A stretch of 64,000 nt of DNA from Lysobacterales bacterium (GTDB taxonomy: Bacteria; Pseudomonadota; Gammaproteobacteria; Xanthomonadales; Marinicellaceae), in NCBI GenBank assembly GCA_026988115.1, contig JALSLV010000048.1, forward strand, positions 48,166 to 112,165, read 5' to 3'. Of this stretch, positions 50,419-60,620 are shown one piece after another. The notes under the pieces are model-generated. The model was not told the origin of the DNA. It saw nothing but the letters and a program-made list of their open reading frames with translations, and ran no database searches. Made by a program: the position numbers and the translations under genes. Positions within the stretch are counted from its first letter, which is position 1. Each line of letters begins with the position of its first letter.

Positions 50419-52524
50419 TTATTGACCTTGAACAACTGATTCATCAGTAACAATAACCGTTGTTCCCCGTGTAGCAATCATGCTTGCCATTTGTGATTGC
50501 ATCTCAATAGTAGCAGCTAATGAAGCCGCTGGACTTAAGATACTTCCGTGATCACCTGCGGTAAATCTTACAACACCATCAACACCATTAGCATTTGCAG
50601 TTGTACTAGAAATAGCTGGCAAGCCCATGGCTGCAATGAGAGGTTCTGAACCAGATAATGGCGCACCTACTACTGAATTAGGTACAACTTGATCGCCTAA
50701 GACTTCATGGAACAAGATATTGTTATTCGCCGAACTTAAAGCGGCAAAATTCAAAGGATCACCTGCATCAATAACAGTTTGGGTTACAACCATAAATTGA
50801 TCGTATTGTGGCGTACCTGCATCAACACCTGCAGCTGCCAATCCCGCTCTAATACGAGGGCCAAAAGCTGGTGAACCGTCAAGTAAGCGCGCAATTCCAC
50901 CACCACCAACAGAAAGAACGGCTGTATTGATGTTATCTTCGAGTGCAACAAAGGTAGCTCCATGGATAGAACCAAGAGATTGAGAAACAAAAGCAATATT
51001 TGCCCCATCAAAATCAGGATTACCATCAGCATTTAAATCCATTGTCGGTATAGTAGCCGTTAACGTCATTAAATCTGCAATTCCTTGCCTGACATTATCT
51101 CGTGAGACTAATAAATTACCTAGGTTAATAAAGTGTGTACCTGAAGAATCAATATTACCATCAGGTCCTGGTGCTCCTGTTTCATTATCCACATAATCTA
51201 CATCAAAGGTGCGTTCGTTTGCAATTGGACCAAACGGTGTATTTTCGATATAAAAAGGATTGGATGCATCCACTCCATGCAAAACCAAATCTTGAGCCAC
51301 AACTGCATATCCTATCGAAGCCAAGGTATCGGCAACCGCTAACATATCCGTTCTGTTTCGTGTGATTCCATGTTGGAAAATAACAATTGGCCAACCAGAA
51401 GCGGGTTTAGTGTGTCCACTATTGGCATTAGGAATAGTCATTATTAGAGGGTAAGTCTGTGTTCCATTTGCAACAGGAAATGGATTAGCAAAAGTTAAGT
51501 TTGTTGAAGTTGGATCGAGTCCAAGAGCATCAAAAGGAGCCACATAGCCTCCAGGAGCGGCTTTCCAAAATGTATTAAGTGGTGCTAATGGATTTTCTGC
51601 ACTTGGTGCACCTGAATAATAAGGACTTGATTGTATACCAACCCAAATATCCGCTATCCCTGCTCCACCAATTGCGCTGGTATTCAAACCCGTTGGTGCA
51701 AGCGTGCTGGCACCAGGTTGAGTCGTTGCTTTAACCGCTTGTAAAACAGGTGTAATCGACTGAGTTGTCATCACAAAAGATAAAACAATGTTTGCTGGAT
51801 CAATTCCTTGAGATGCGGCAGCGGCTTCTTGAGAGTTGGTTAATTGTCTTAGTGGCTCTAATTTTTGAGCTGTTTCATTAGTAATTAATGGGTCAGTACT
51901 GTTTCCGTTAGCATCCACTAATGGTGAAGTTCTTTTTGCTAAAAAATAAGTTTGGTCTGGTGTTGCTGCATTTCCTGCATCGTCTGTTATTCCATTGGTT
52001 AAAACCGCCATGTAGCTAGTGATTTGCTTTAAAGCTTTTAGTGGTACAATGCCAACTCCAGCGCCATTAGCTACTGCAACAAAATCAACGCCTGCCTGAA
52101 GTTCTTGCGTGATGCCCGTGACTCCACCACCTGGTCCTGTCAAAGTGACTTCAAAAACACGAACCGATTGCCCTGGAACTACAGAAGCTGCAGCAACATT
52201 GGCTGAGAACGGTGCGCCCCAAGGAGCAATGGTAGAAAAACCATCTAAGGCACTTAATGCCACTGCTGGATCACCAAAGTCTGTCGGATCTTCTGCTGGA
52301 GGATTTAAGGTTAAATCCGTTGTTCCACTGAGGATAAGATTTGTTGGAAACGGCAAGATACCATCAGCTGGTGCAAATCGAGCCGTAATAACTGCAGTGA
52401 CCGGGTCACCACCTGGGTTTGTAGCTGGACCTGTTTCAACTGCTCTAGGTGCATTGGAAGAACTACTGCACGCTTGTAATAAAGCAATGGATAGTAGAGT
52501 TAAGATTAAATATTTTAGACGCAT
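50419..52524 (-). CDS. Pla-1/cef-type (VolA-like) surface lipase lipoprotein
   Basis: 701 residues. The signal ends in lipobox LLQAC (SSSSN follows), so it is lipid-anchored. An N-terminal Ig-like domain (about 40-230) is followed by an alpha/beta hydrolase: oxyanion region FQHGITRNRTDMLAVADTLA, nucleophile in FVSQSLGSIHG (Ser-Gln-Ser-Leu-Gly rather than GxSxG), probable acid in LGDQVVPN and His in AGDHGSIL. The family includes VolA, a surface lysophospholipase that works with FadL. Here it is the first gene of the lipid cluster and precedes the DUF1302 barrel, a parallel arrangement. A GGGGA site is seven bases before the ATG. Confidence 0.85.
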   Translation of the reverse strand: MRLKYLILTLLSIALLQACSSSSNAPRAVETGPATNPGGDPVTAVITARFAPADGILPFPTNLILSGTTDLTLNPPAEDPTDFGDPAVALSALDGFSTIAPWGAPFSANVAAASVVPGQSVRVFEVTLTGPGGGVTGITQELQAGVDFVAVANGAGVGIVPLKALKQITSYMAVLTNGITDDAGNAATPDQTYFLAKRTSPLVDANGNSTDPLITNETAQKLEPLRQLTNSQEAAAASQGIDPANIVLSFVMTTQSITPVLQAVKATTQPGASTLAPTGLNTSAIGGAGIADIWVGIQSSPYYSGAPSAENPLAPLNTFWKAAPGGYVAPFDALGLDPTSTNLTFANPFPVANGTQTYPLIMTIPNANSGHTKPASGWPIVIFQHGITRNRTDMLAVADTLASIGYAVVAQDLVLHGVDASNPFYIENTPFGPIANERTFDVDYVDNETGAPGPDGNIDSSGTHFINLGNLLVSRDNVRQGIADLMTLTATIPTMDLNADGNPDFDGANIAFVSQSLGSIHGATFVALEDNINTAVLSVGGGGIARLLDGSPAFGPRIRAGLAAAGVDAGTPQYDQFMVVTQTVIDAGDPLNFAALSSANNNILFHEVLGDQVVPNSVVGAPLSGSEPLIAAMGLPAISSTTANANGVDGVVRFTAGDHGSILSPAASLAATIEMQSQMASMIATRGTTVIVTDESVVQGQ

Positions 52525-52623
52525 TTATTGGTCCCCTGAATTAAATTACTACTATGATAATTTTTTTATAGGTACAATTACAAGTATTAATGTTAAAATT
52601 CTGTTATTTAAGGTCTTGCTAAT

Positions 52624-53997
52624 ATGCACATGAGAATCAATTTCAATACCATCTTATATTTTATATTTTTTTTAGCTATTGCTGTATTAATTTATTCATC
52701 AAATTTGACAAGACCAGAATCCCATACATTGATGATTACCGCGATTACTGCAACTTTATGGATTACGGAAAAACTACCCATCCCCATTACCTCATTAATA
52801 CCAATAGCCACCTTTCCATTACTCGGCATTTTAAATTCAAAAACGGTAGCCCAAGCTTATGGAAGTCCCTTGATATTACTTTTATTGGGTGGATTTATGC
52901 TATCAACTGCTATGTCACATACCAATACACACCGTTTAATTGCCAATAAAATAATTAAACGTATAGGAACAAATTCTCAATCCAAAATTCTACTGAGTTT
53001 TATGCTTACTGCTTCTCTTTTAAGCATGTGGATTTCTAATACGGCAACCACTCTGATGCTTTTGCCAATTGCTCTGGCTGTATTAGAAAACAATGCTTCT
53101 AAGAAATTTGCCATCATCTTATTACTCGGTATTGCCTATGCTGCCAGTATTGGTGGTATTGCCACACCCATCGGCACCCCTCCAAATTTAATTTTGATTC
53201 AAGTCTTAGAAGATGCACAACTGCAAGACATTGGATTTGTTTCTTGGATGAAAAAAGTATTACCTATACTTTTTATAATTTTTCCTTTGGTCTATTTTTA
53301 TTTAAGCAGGAAATTAAACGACAAACCCATCAATTATGACCTTAAAGAAATGAGCATTAACAATGCTCAAATTAAAGTTCTTAGTGTATTTTCTCTCACG
53401 GCTTTACTTTGGATTACGCGAGTAGAACCCTTTGGAGGCTGGAAGGCTTTATTAAATTTACCTTATGCCAATGACGCCTCTGTGGCACTATTAAGTGTCG
53501 TCTTATTATTTGTTATTAAAGACAACAAGAATGAACCTCTAATAACTTGGGATGCTTTAAATAAAATTCCATGGGGAATATTATTATTGTTTGCTGGTGG
53601 CATTACCATAGCTACGGCTTTTAAACAAACGGGTTTAAGTGCATCTATCGCCAACAACCTTATATTCTTGAATGATTTCCCTACTTGGTTAATTGTTGGT
53701 TTTATTTGCTTTTTCGTGACATTCTTGACAGAAATAACGAGTAACACCGCAACAACTGCCGTATTAATGCCGATTTTATTGTCAACTGCCGTTGCTCTTG
53801 ATATTGATCCAATGGTGTTAATGTTGCCTGCTACCATTAGTGCCAGCTTTGCCTTTATGATGCCTGTCGCGACTGCACCTAACGCTATTATTTTTAGCAG
53901 TGAACGTGTACCAATAAAACAAATGATGCGCATTGGCTTGTTTTTAAACATAGGCGGTGCGCTGATTTTAACCACCTATTTCTCACTATTTAATTGA
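52624..53997 (+). CDS. DASS-family (SLC13) anion/dicarboxylate:Na+ symporter
   Basis: 457 residues with roughly eleven hydrophobic segments. The paired SNT signatures of DASS carriers are present: LSMWISNTATTLMLLPIALA (first SNT) and FLTEITSNTATTAVLMPILL (second), with GIATPIGTPPNLILIQVL. Family members import succinate, malate or sulfate with sodium; the substrate is not resolvable here. ATG at 52624 or 52630. It is transcribed divergently from the lipase gene over a 99-bp intergenic region. Confidence 0.88.
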   Translation: MHMRINFNTILYFIFFLAIAVLIYSSNLTRPESHTLMITAITATLWITEKLPIPITSLIPIATFPLLGILNSKTVAQAYGSPLILLLLGGFMLSTAMSHTNTHRLIANKIIKRIGTNSQSKILLSFMLTASLLSMWISNTATTLMLLPIALAVLENNASKKFAIILLLGIAYAASIGGIATPIGTPPNLILIQVLEDAQLQDIGFVSWMKKVLPILFIIFPLVYFYLSRKLNDKPINYDLKEMSINNAQIKVLSVFSLTALLWITRVEPFGGWKALLNLPYANDASVALLSVVLLFVIKDNKNEPLITWDALNKIPWGILLLFAGGITIATAFKQTGLSASIANNLIFLNDFPTWLIVGFICFFVTFLTEITSNTATTAVLMPILLSTAVALDIDPMVLMLPATISASFAFMMPVATAPNAIIFSSERVPIKQMMRIGLFLNIGGALILTTYFSLFN

Positions 53998-54050
53998 AAA
54001 CTAATATTTTGATAAGTAAAATCATGTGTTTTAAATAACTCATAACTTAT

Positions 54051-55040
54051 ATGGATAGGCAAAAAGCATTGCTGTCTTGGACTCAAGAAGTTCTACACGA
54101 TAAGGACTGTTACATTAAACCAGCATCGAGTGATGCCAGCTTTAGAAGTTATTGGCGAGCTTTTTCAAAAGGAAAAACATTCATAATTATGGATGCACCA
54201 CCCGAACATGAAGACTGCTCTGCCTTTATTAAGGTATCAAAAAAACTCAATGATGCAAACTTACTTGTACCCGTAATAATTGAACAAGATTTAACACAAG
54301 GATTTTTGTTGTTATCTGACTTAGGCACTGTTCAATATTTATCTATTTTAAATGAACAGAATTTTGAAGCTCTTTACAAAGACGCTTTAGATGCATTACA
54401 TAAAATGCAACAAAAAACTAATACTACCGAAATTCCTGTTTATAGCGCAGAACTCTTATTAACTGAATTAGAATTATTTGAACAATGGTTTGTTAATGCA
54501 CATTTGGATGTAAACTTATCTGAAAAACAACGTGCCATACTAGAAACCTGCAACAATTTATTGATTGGCAATGCATTAGAACAACCGCAAGTTTTTGTGC
54601 ACCGCGATTACCACAGTCGCAACCTGATGAAAGTTAAAAATAACAACCCAGGAATCTTAGATTTTCAAGATGCAGTTATTGGTGCAGTGACTTATGATTT
54701 AGTCTCCCTACTAAAAGATTGTTACATTCAATGGGATGAACAGTCAGTAAATCGCATGGTTGATGATTTTCGTCAACAATACAACAAAAACAATTCAACA
54801 AATTACTCTAGCCAACAATGGCAAAAATGGTTTGATTTAATGGGTCTGCAACGGCACTTAAAAGTTGTGGGAATATTTTGCCGATTGAACTACCGTGACA
54901 ACAAACCAAATTATTTAAAAGATTTAAACCTAACGCTTTGCTATATAAAATCCACATGTAAAAAATACCCTGAATTTCATCCATTATTAGAACTGATTAA
55001 TGAAATTTCACCCAGTATGGATTCTTTATGCAAGCATTAA
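54051..55040 (+). CDS. amgK: N-acetylmuramate/N-acetylglucosamine kinase
   Basis: Sugar kinase of the MurU peptidoglycan-recycling route, anomeric phosphorylation of MurNAc. The 329-residue aminoglycoside-phosphotransferase fold has the catalytic loop VFVHRDYHSRNLMKVK and Mg site NPGILDFQDAVIGAVTYDLVSL. The gene overlaps murU by 13 bp, the conserved pair that bypasses de novo UDP-MurNAc synthesis and confers fosfomycin tolerance in Pseudomonas. Context makes amgK more secure than a generic APH name. Confidence 0.92.
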   Translation: MDRQKALLSWTQEVLHDKDCYIKPASSDASFRSYWRAFSKGKTFIIMDAPPEHEDCSAFIKVSKKLNDANLLVPVIIEQDLTQGFLLLSDLGTVQYLSILNEQNFEALYKDALDALHKMQQKTNTTEIPVYSAELLLTELELFEQWFVNAHLDVNLSEKQRAILETCNNLLIGNALEQPQVFVHRDYHSRNLMKVKNNNPGILDFQDAVIGAVTYDLVSLLKDCYIQWDEQSVNRMVDDFRQQYNKNNSTNYSSQQWQKWFDLMGLQRHLKVVGIFCRLNYRDNKPNYLKDLNLTLCYIKSTCKKYPEFHPLLELINEISPSMDSLCKH

Positions 55041-55705
55041 TTCTCGCTGCTGGTAAGGGCGAACGAATGCGTCCTTTAACTCTAGTCAAACCCAAACCAT
55101 TACTGGAGGTCTGTGGAACAACATTAATTGAGCACCATATCCTTAACCTTAAAAAAGCAGGATTTACTGATATTGTCATCAATATCAGTTGGTTAGCCCA
55201 ACAAATTATGAATAAATTAGGCAGTGGCAACCAGTACGGAGTAAAGATTCGGTATTCATTTGAAGGAGACGAACCTTTAGAAACGGGTGGAGGAATATAT
55301 AAAGCCTTAAGCCTATTAGACAAAGAACCATTTTTAGTCGTCAATGGTGATGTTAAAACAGATATTGATTTTACTTGCATAAAAGCCATACCAAATATGT
55401 TAGCTCACTTGGTCATGGTAAGCAACCCAAACCATAACCCAAATGGCGAATTCTTCCTAGATGGAAAACAACTCCTCTCCTTCGTTGATTCTTCGAAAAA
55501 ACAAACTTACAGTGGTATTGGCATCTATAACCCAAAGCTTTTTGAACACTCTCAATCTGGTAAATTCTCAGTCGTGCCTTTATTGAAAGAAGCCATGAGT
55601 CAAAAAATGGTTAGTGGACAATTTTACAAGGGTCAATGGGATGATATTGGAACAATTGAACGATTGACCCAAATCAACACAAACTGTAAAAAACAAAAAA
55701 CTTAG
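55028..55705 (+). CDS. murU: N-acetylmuramate alpha-1-phosphate uridylyltransferase
   Basis: Makes UDP-MurNAc from MurNAc-1-phosphate. 225 residues; nucleotidyltransferase signature LILAAGKGERMRPLTLVKPKPLLEVCG, metal and sugar site LVVNGDVKTDID, and QWDDIGTIERL near the end. Its start overlaps the end of amgK, so the two are translationally coupled. The next gene begins 132 bp later after a divergent-looking AT-rich gap. Confidence 0.93.
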   Translation: MQALILAAGKGERMRPLTLVKPKPLLEVCGTTLIEHHILNLKKAGFTDIVINISWLAQQIMNKLGSGNQYGVKIRYSFEGDEPLETGGGIYKALSLLDKEPFLVVNGDVKTDIDFTCIKAIPNMLAHLVMVSNPNHNPNGEFFLDGKQLLSFVDSSKKQTYSGIGIYNPKLFEHSQSGKFSVVPLLKEAMSQKMVSGQFYKGQWDDIGTIERLTQINTNCKKQKT

Positions 55706-55837
55706 TTACAAATGAGACTAATTTATTTTTTTTCAAACAACCGTTTGAAATAAAGACTTTCTTATGCTATTTTATAAAGCGTTTTAATTTTGACCAATTA
55801 AAACATACAATTACTTAATTAAGAGAGAGAATAAATT

Positions 55838-57829
55838 ATGATCCAAAAAAGCAAACTATTAACCCTGCTGTTACCAGCTTTAATTGTCTGTCCATCAATA
55901 CTTTCGGCAAAATCTTTGCAAAACAAGCAATTAGCAGGTCCGCCTGAAGAATTTGAATTGATGCGTCAAGCAGCACCTGAAAAAAGTGCACTAAATTCAA
56001 AAACAGCCTTAATCCCTGTTTCACTACAACAAACCAAAGGCGGAAACTGGTTTTGGAGTGGCACTTTGCCTGTGGATAGCAACAATTACAGCTTTATGAC
56101 TTTTGCAAATGGATCAACTGATTGGCAAGTCACACTAATTAACCCAAAAACAGGCAAGAGCTCTGCGGCTGATGCATTAGCCTTTGAACACATTTCGACT
56201 AACTACGGACTTGAAAACTCTAGTTATCCTGGTGAAAAATACAGCTTTAATGGTATGGATACTGGAAATTGGCAAATTCAAATAAAAACCACAGGCGAGC
56301 CCGAGCAGTTTGAGGGGTTTGTGCTAGCATCCAGTAATAGTAAGTATATATTAAACTCTTACAAGACAAACAATGATCAAATTGTTGGTCATAAAATTCA
56401 TTTTGTCACACAAAGTGCTTCCAATGAAGAAACCATTTCTGTTTTAAAGAGCTTTTCACCTATTGAACAAGCTTTCATGGTTGTTACTCAACCCGACGGC
56501 TCTCAAAATAAATACAACATGTATGATGATGGCAGACACGGTGACAACAAAGCCAACGATGGAATGTTTGGAGGAGATTTTAGTGCATTACAATCTGGTG
56601 GTTACACAGTTCAAATCAATGCTTTAGGAAACAACCCAGATGGCACTCCATTTTTCAGAACAAGCGAGCATTTTGTTCCTGTCATTGAGCAAAACATCTC
56701 TTTAAGCTCTACTAAAGCATCTGCTGCCGCTATAAGCGATAACAGATTGAATATCACCTTTAATGTTAATGATAATTTAAAATCAGAAAACAAGAGTTAT
56801 CGTATTATTGCAGAGGTATGGGGCAAGAAAAAGACCAACGGTAAAAATCAATTCAGTACCCAAGGCTCTAAAAACAGCATGAAACCCGTCTCTTGGATTA
56901 GTACCATGACTCCTGTGGAAAACAATAAGCTCAATATTGAATTAGATGCTCGATGGATGGAAATGGCAAATGTTTCTGACTCTTTTGAGTTACGCAACTT
57001 ACGTATTGAAGATGGCGACCATTTTATCCCATTAATAACACAAGAGAAAATGGCATTAAATGTTTCATCAATGCCACAAATGAAGAGTAAGAAATTTAAC
57101 GGTTCAATAACTGAAGAAATGATGATGGGTGAAAAGCCAGCTCAAGTAGGCACGACAAAAGGGTATGGAACAAAATTATTGCTTGTCCATGGTTATTGCT
57201 CAAGTGATGTGTGGGGATCTTATAAGTACCAATTTAGTAATTCTGCCAAGTTTGAAGATTTTGACCAAAATATTTCCCATAATACTTTCGCTCAACGCAT
57301 CAAAGAGTTTGGTTTACCGTGGCACTCTTATGGAATCGTCGCTCATTCTCAAGGTGGAGCTGCAAGTTTGCACCTTTATACCTATTCGTGGAGTGGTTTA
57401 GATTATTCAACTTCAGGAAAAAGAATGATTCAATCAGTTGGAACCCCTTATCGCGGCACTCCAATTGCAGGTAACTTAGCAGCACTTGGCAATGTCTTTG
57501 GTGTAGGCTGTGGTTATAACAGTAATTTAACAACATCAGGTGCGGCCTCTTGGTTAGCAGGTATACCAACATGGGCTCGCAGTAAAGTTAACTATTTTAC
57601 CACTTCAAATACGGACAGATGGTGGCAGTATAACTATTGTTCATTAGCAACTGATTTATTCTTATCAGATCCTGATGATGGTGTAATCGAAAGATACCGT
57701 GGTCAATTAAGTGGTGCGACTAATCGTGGTCATAAAACTGGTTGGTGTCATACTCTTGACATGAACTATAGCGGACAAACAAGCGATAGTAGCAGAAACT
57801 ACAGCATGAGTGCCAACGCAAATCGTTAA
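55838..57829 (+). CDS. secreted alpha/beta hydrolase with choice-of-anchor X-like domain
   Basis: 663 residues. Sec signal peptide LLTLLLPALIVCPSILSA. The N-terminal half carries a beta-sandwich with YDDGRHGDNKANDGMFGGDF, the acidic loop usual in choice-of-anchor X domains. The C-terminal half is a lipase-like alpha/beta hydrolase: LLLVHGYCSSDVWG (oxyanion region), nucleophile in IVAHSQGGAASLHL (GHSQG-type AHSQG), acid candidates in SDPDDGVIERY and His in GHKTGWCHTLD. Probably exported by the T2SS or to the surface. Regulation unknown; a palindromic terminator follows. Confidence 0.82.
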   Translation: MIQKSKLLTLLLPALIVCPSILSAKSLQNKQLAGPPEEFELMRQAAPEKSALNSKTALIPVSLQQTKGGNWFWSGTLPVDSNNYSFMTFANGSTDWQVTLINPKTGKSSAADALAFEHISTNYGLENSSYPGEKYSFNGMDTGNWQIQIKTTGEPEQFEGFVLASSNSKYILNSYKTNNDQIVGHKIHFVTQSASNEETISVLKSFSPIEQAFMVVTQPDGSQNKYNMYDDGRHGDNKANDGMFGGDFSALQSGGYTVQINALGNNPDGTPFFRTSEHFVPVIEQNISLSSTKASAAAISDNRLNITFNVNDNLKSENKSYRIIAEVWGKKKTNGKNQFSTQGSKNSMKPVSWISTMTPVENNKLNIELDARWMEMANVSDSFELRNLRIEDGDHFIPLITQEKMALNVSSMPQMKSKKFNGSITEEMMMGEKPAQVGTTKGYGTKLLLVHGYCSSDVWGSYKYQFSNSAKFEDFDQNISHNTFAQRIKEFGLPWHSYGIVAHSQGGAASLHLYTYSWSGLDYSTSGKRMIQSVGTPYRGTPIAGNLAALGNVFGVGCGYNSNLTTSGAASWLAGIPTWARSKVNYFTTSNTDRWWQYNYCSLATDLFLSDPDDGVIERYRGQLSGATNRGHKTGWCHTLDMNYSGQTSDSSRNYSMSANANR

Positions 57830-57851
57830 TCATTAAATAGCATTTAAGTAT

Positions 57852-57883
57852 AAAAAAAGGGTTTCAATTGAAACCCTTTTTTT
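57852..57883. terminator. bidirectional rho-independent terminator
   Basis: A perfect palindrome, seven A, GGGTTTCAATTGAAACCC, seven T, ends the secreted hydrolase gene on the plus strand and could also terminate on the minus strand. nudJ begins about 60 bases beyond. Confidence 0.92.
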
Positions 57884-57944
57884 ATTACCTAAAATTGTCA
57901 GAATACATTATAATTAAACACTTGTTTTTCTTATAGAATAATCA

Positions 57945-58406
57945 ATGAATAAGAATTGGTTTCCACATGTCACCGTTGCAACAATTGTTGAAAAAGACGG
58001 TAAGTTTTTAATGGTTGAAGAAGACTTACATGGCAAAAAACTTTTAAATCAACCAGCAGGTCACTTAGATGAAGGTGAAACGCTTGTGCAGGCCGCTATC
58101 CGTGAAACTCAAGAAGAAAGCGCTTGGCACGTTGAAATTTCACACTTAATTGAATTTTCTCAATGGACATCACCAAACAGTAATACGCATTTTCTAAGGG
58201 CATGTTTTGCAGGTAAAGCCATCAAACATTTTCCCAAGCAAAAACTGGATGACGGAATTATTCGAGCCTTATGGATGAGTAGAGATGAAGTAAAACAAAA
58301 TTCACAGCGATTACGTAGCCCTCTTGTATTAGACCATATTGACCACTATATTGCTGGCAAAAGATATGATCTCGATTTTTTCAGTTATTATGACAAACAA
58401 CAATAA
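57945..58406 (+). CDS. nudJ: Nudix hydrolase, NudJ type
   Basis: A 153-residue Nudix enzyme hydrolysing nucleoside and thiamin-pyrimidine phosphates. The Nudix box is intact as [21 protein letters not shown] (G-x5-E-x7-REx2-EE pattern), preceded by [18 protein letters not shown]. It overlaps the start of mnmA by 17 bp. nudJ-mnmA-hflD is the conserved enterobacterial order (ymfB-mnmA-hflD-purB), so the symbol is supported by context. Confidence 0.9.
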   Translation: MNKNWFPHVTVATIVEKDGKFLMVEEDLHGKKLLNQPAGHLDEGETLVQAAIRETQEESAWHVEISHLIEFSQWTSPNSNTHFLRACFAGKAIKHFPKQKLDDGIIRALWMSRDEVKQNSQRLRSPLVLDHIDHYIAGKRYDLDFFSYYDKQQ

Positions 58407-59523
58407 AGATAAAAAAATAATCGTCGGCATGTCTGGTGGTGTCGATTCATCGGTTAGTGTTGCCCTACTTCAACAGCAAGGTTATGCTGTGGAAGGCATG
58501 TTTATGAAGAACTGGGAAGAAGATGACACACAAGAATTTTGTACTGCCGACGAGGATGTTAAAGATGCCCAAAATGTTGCTGACAAACTTAAAGTTAAAC
58601 TGCATTTACGCAATTTTGCCAGTGAATACTGGGATTTTGTCTTTGAAGACTTTTTACACGAATACCGCATTGGTCGAACCCCAAACCCAGATATACTCTG
58701 TAATCGTGAAATTAAATTTAAAACATTCCTAGAGAACGCTCAAGACCTTGGTGCAGATTTTATGGCAACGGGTCATTATGTAGACAAAGACTTTAGCGAT
58801 GGTAAGTTTCGTTTATTAAAAGGCAAAGACAACAACAAAGACCAAAGCTATTTTCTATACACCATTACCCAAGAACAACTCGCCTACAGTCTTTTCCCAT
58901 TAGGGGAAATTGCTAAACCGCAGGTTAGAAAAATAGCGCAAGAACTAGACTTGGTTGTTGCCAACAAAAAAGACTCTGTGGGTATCTGTTTTATCGGTGA
59001 GAAAAATTTTACCCAATTTTTAGCGAATTATCTAAAACCCAATCCAGGAAATATAGTCAATGATAAGGGAATGGTTATTGGCAAGCACTCGGGATTAATG
59101 TATTACACCATTGGTCAACGCCAAGGATTGGGTATTGGCGGGGTTAAAGATGCGCCACAATTACCGTGGTTTGTGGTTGCAAAAAATCATGAAACCAATG
59201 AACTCATTGCTATTCAGTCAGGTGACCATCCATTACTATTATCCAATGAATTAACTGCTATCAATTTAAATTGGATATCAGGTAATCAACCAGATTTTCC
59301 CTATCAGTGTAAAGCAAAAGTACGTTACCGCCAAAGTGATCAAAACTGTACCCTTACAAAAAATCAACAAGGTCAAATCAAAGTTTCATTTAACCAACCC
59401 CAACGTGCAGTCACTCCAGGTCAATCTGTGGTCTTTTATGATGGCGATGTCTGTTTGGGTGGTGGTATAATTTGGGATACCGATACATTAACGCAGAAAT
59501 GCGAACTCAGGAACAACGCATGA
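58390..59523 (+). CDS. mnmA: tRNA-specific 2-thiouridylase
   Basis: Thiolates U34 of tRNA-Glu, -Gln and -Lys. 377 aa from ATG at 58390 ([21 protein letters not shown]). PP-loop SGGVDSSV is near residue 15, the first catalytic Cys is in [11 protein letters not shown] and the second in [17 protein letters not shown] tRNA contacts and a C-terminal beta-barrel follow. The last ATGA overlaps hflD. The upstream frame extension back to 58339 is not needed by family alignment. Confidence 0.96.
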   Translation: MTNNNKDKKIIVGMSGGVDSSVSVALLQQQGYAVEGMFMKNWEEDDTQEFCTADEDVKDAQNVADKLKVKLHLRNFASEYWDFVFEDFLHEYRIGRTPNPDILCNREIKFKTFLENAQDLGADFMATGHYVDKDFSDGKFRLLKGKDNNKDQSYFLYTITQEQLAYSLFPLGEIAKPQVRKIAQELDLVVANKKDSVGICFIGEKNFTQFLANYLKPNPGNIVNDKGMVIGKHSGLMYYTIGQRQGLGIGGVKDAPQLPWFVVAKNHETNELIAIQSGDHPLLLSNELTAINLNWISGNQPDFPYQCKAKVRYRQSDQNCTLTKNQQGQIKVSFNQPQRAVTPGQSVVFYDGDVCLGGGIIWDTDTLTQKCELRNNA

Positions 59524-60131
59524 AAAATAAAACTATCGCCCTAGCAGGTGTATGTCAAGCCGCCTATTTTGCTAATGAGCTTGCCAGCACAGGAAAAGTC
59601 CGTGATCAAAATGGCTTTGATGCCACTTTAGGCAGTCTCTATGTAATGGATTGTGATGACATTAGTGAAATTTATGGATCGGATATGCTTAATCTCAATA
59701 CTGGTTTAAAAACCTTACATTATGCATTTAACCGAGATAACGATTACCTTACCGTTTTAAAATACACATTAACATTACTCACTCTTGAGAGAAAATTAAG
59801 CAAAAGAGAAGATTATTTAGAAAAAATTCAAAAAGGCATTGAAGATTCTAAAATTTTACAAACTACCGATGAAAGATTTTCAACTCCTGTCATTACTAAA
59901 TTAGCCAATACCTACAGTTCTACCATAAGTTTATTGCAACCGCGCATTATATTAAATGGCCGTCCTGAGTATCTTAAGCAAATTGAAATAACAGAAAAAA
60001 TTCGTGCGACACTTTTAGCGGGCATACGTTCTGCTGTACTTTGGTCTCAAATGGGTGGTACCCAATGGCAATTACTTTTTAAACGGCGAGCACTTGTTGA
60101 AACGGCTCATGAACTCAAGAAAATGATATAG
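59520..60131 (+). CDS. hflD: high frequency lysogenization protein HflD
   Basis: A 203-residue helical protein ([24 protein letters not shown], then [34 protein letters not shown]), matching the HflD family (E. coli 213 aa). In E. coli it associates with the membrane and interferes with lambda CII. A general role is unclear, and its conservation beside mnmA is the strongest support. Start by ATGA overlap with mnmA. purB is not seen next; a membrane protein gene follows. Confidence 0.88.
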   Translation: MKNKTIALAGVCQAAYFANELASTGKVRDQNGFDATLGSLYVMDCDDISEIYGSDMLNLNTGLKTLHYAFNRDNDYLTVLKYTLTLLTLERKLSKREDYLEKIQKGIEDSKILQTTDERFSTPVITKLANTYSSTISLLQPRIILNGRPEYLKQIEITEKIRATLLAGIRSAVLWSQMGGTQWQLLFKRRALVETAHELKKMI

Positions 60132-60197
60132 TTTCAATCACTATTTTTAGAGAGTTTTGATGAAATCCAGTAGATATGGTAAACTATTTAATTTTAT

Positions 60198-60611
60198 ATG
60201 CATCCAATAAACATGACTAATTCTCTAGCTAAAATTAAACTCTCAAAAAAAACACTCTTTTTTTATTTAGTCGAACTAATTTCAGTTAGTGCATTTACTT
60301 TTATTGAAGGATTTTCTGGGTTAATGTGGTTAGCTGTTGCCATTAGTTTTATTGGAATAATTCCTCGAATAAAAGGAGTGGTATTAGTTTCTCAAGTTTT
60401 TTTAGTCTTATCATCAGTGCTTTGGGGTTATATTGTTATGTACAACCTCACTTCAGCACCAGGAACATTCACCGTCATATTACTTGCTCGTGTCATTGCC
60501 ACACTTATCGGTTTTAAGAACATTAAAGAGCAAATGATAGTTGTTATACCTTTGCTTATAGCCTTTGCTTTATTTAAACCTGTGGGCTGTGTTCCACCTT
60601 TAGACTTTTAA
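60198..60611 (+). CDS. small four-helix membrane protein, unknown
   Basis: A 137-residue hydrophobic protein with about four transmembrane segments (FFYLVELISVSAFTFIEGFSG, LMWLAVAISFIGIIPRI, VVLVSQVFLVLSSVLWGYIVM, MIVVIPLLIAFALFKPVG). ATG at 60198 or 60213. The loop STSAPGTFTVILLARVIATLIG does not match a family I recognise. It precedes the TDT-channel gene by 9 bp and is likely cotranscribed; a shared transport function is guesswork. Confidence 0.65.
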   Translation: MHPINMTNSLAKIKLSKKTLFFYLVELISVSAFTFIEGFSGLMWLAVAISFIGIIPRIKGVVLVSQVFLVLSSVLWGYIVMYNLTSAPGTFTVILLARVIATLIGFKNIKEQMIVVIPLLIAFALFKPVGCVPPLDF

Positions 60612-60620
60612 CTTCAAAAA

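Noticed and set aside
59520..60131. Prophage-related gene suggested by the hflD name
   Set aside because: hflD is a conserved chromosomal gene beside mnmA; no phage structural or integration genes are nearby.
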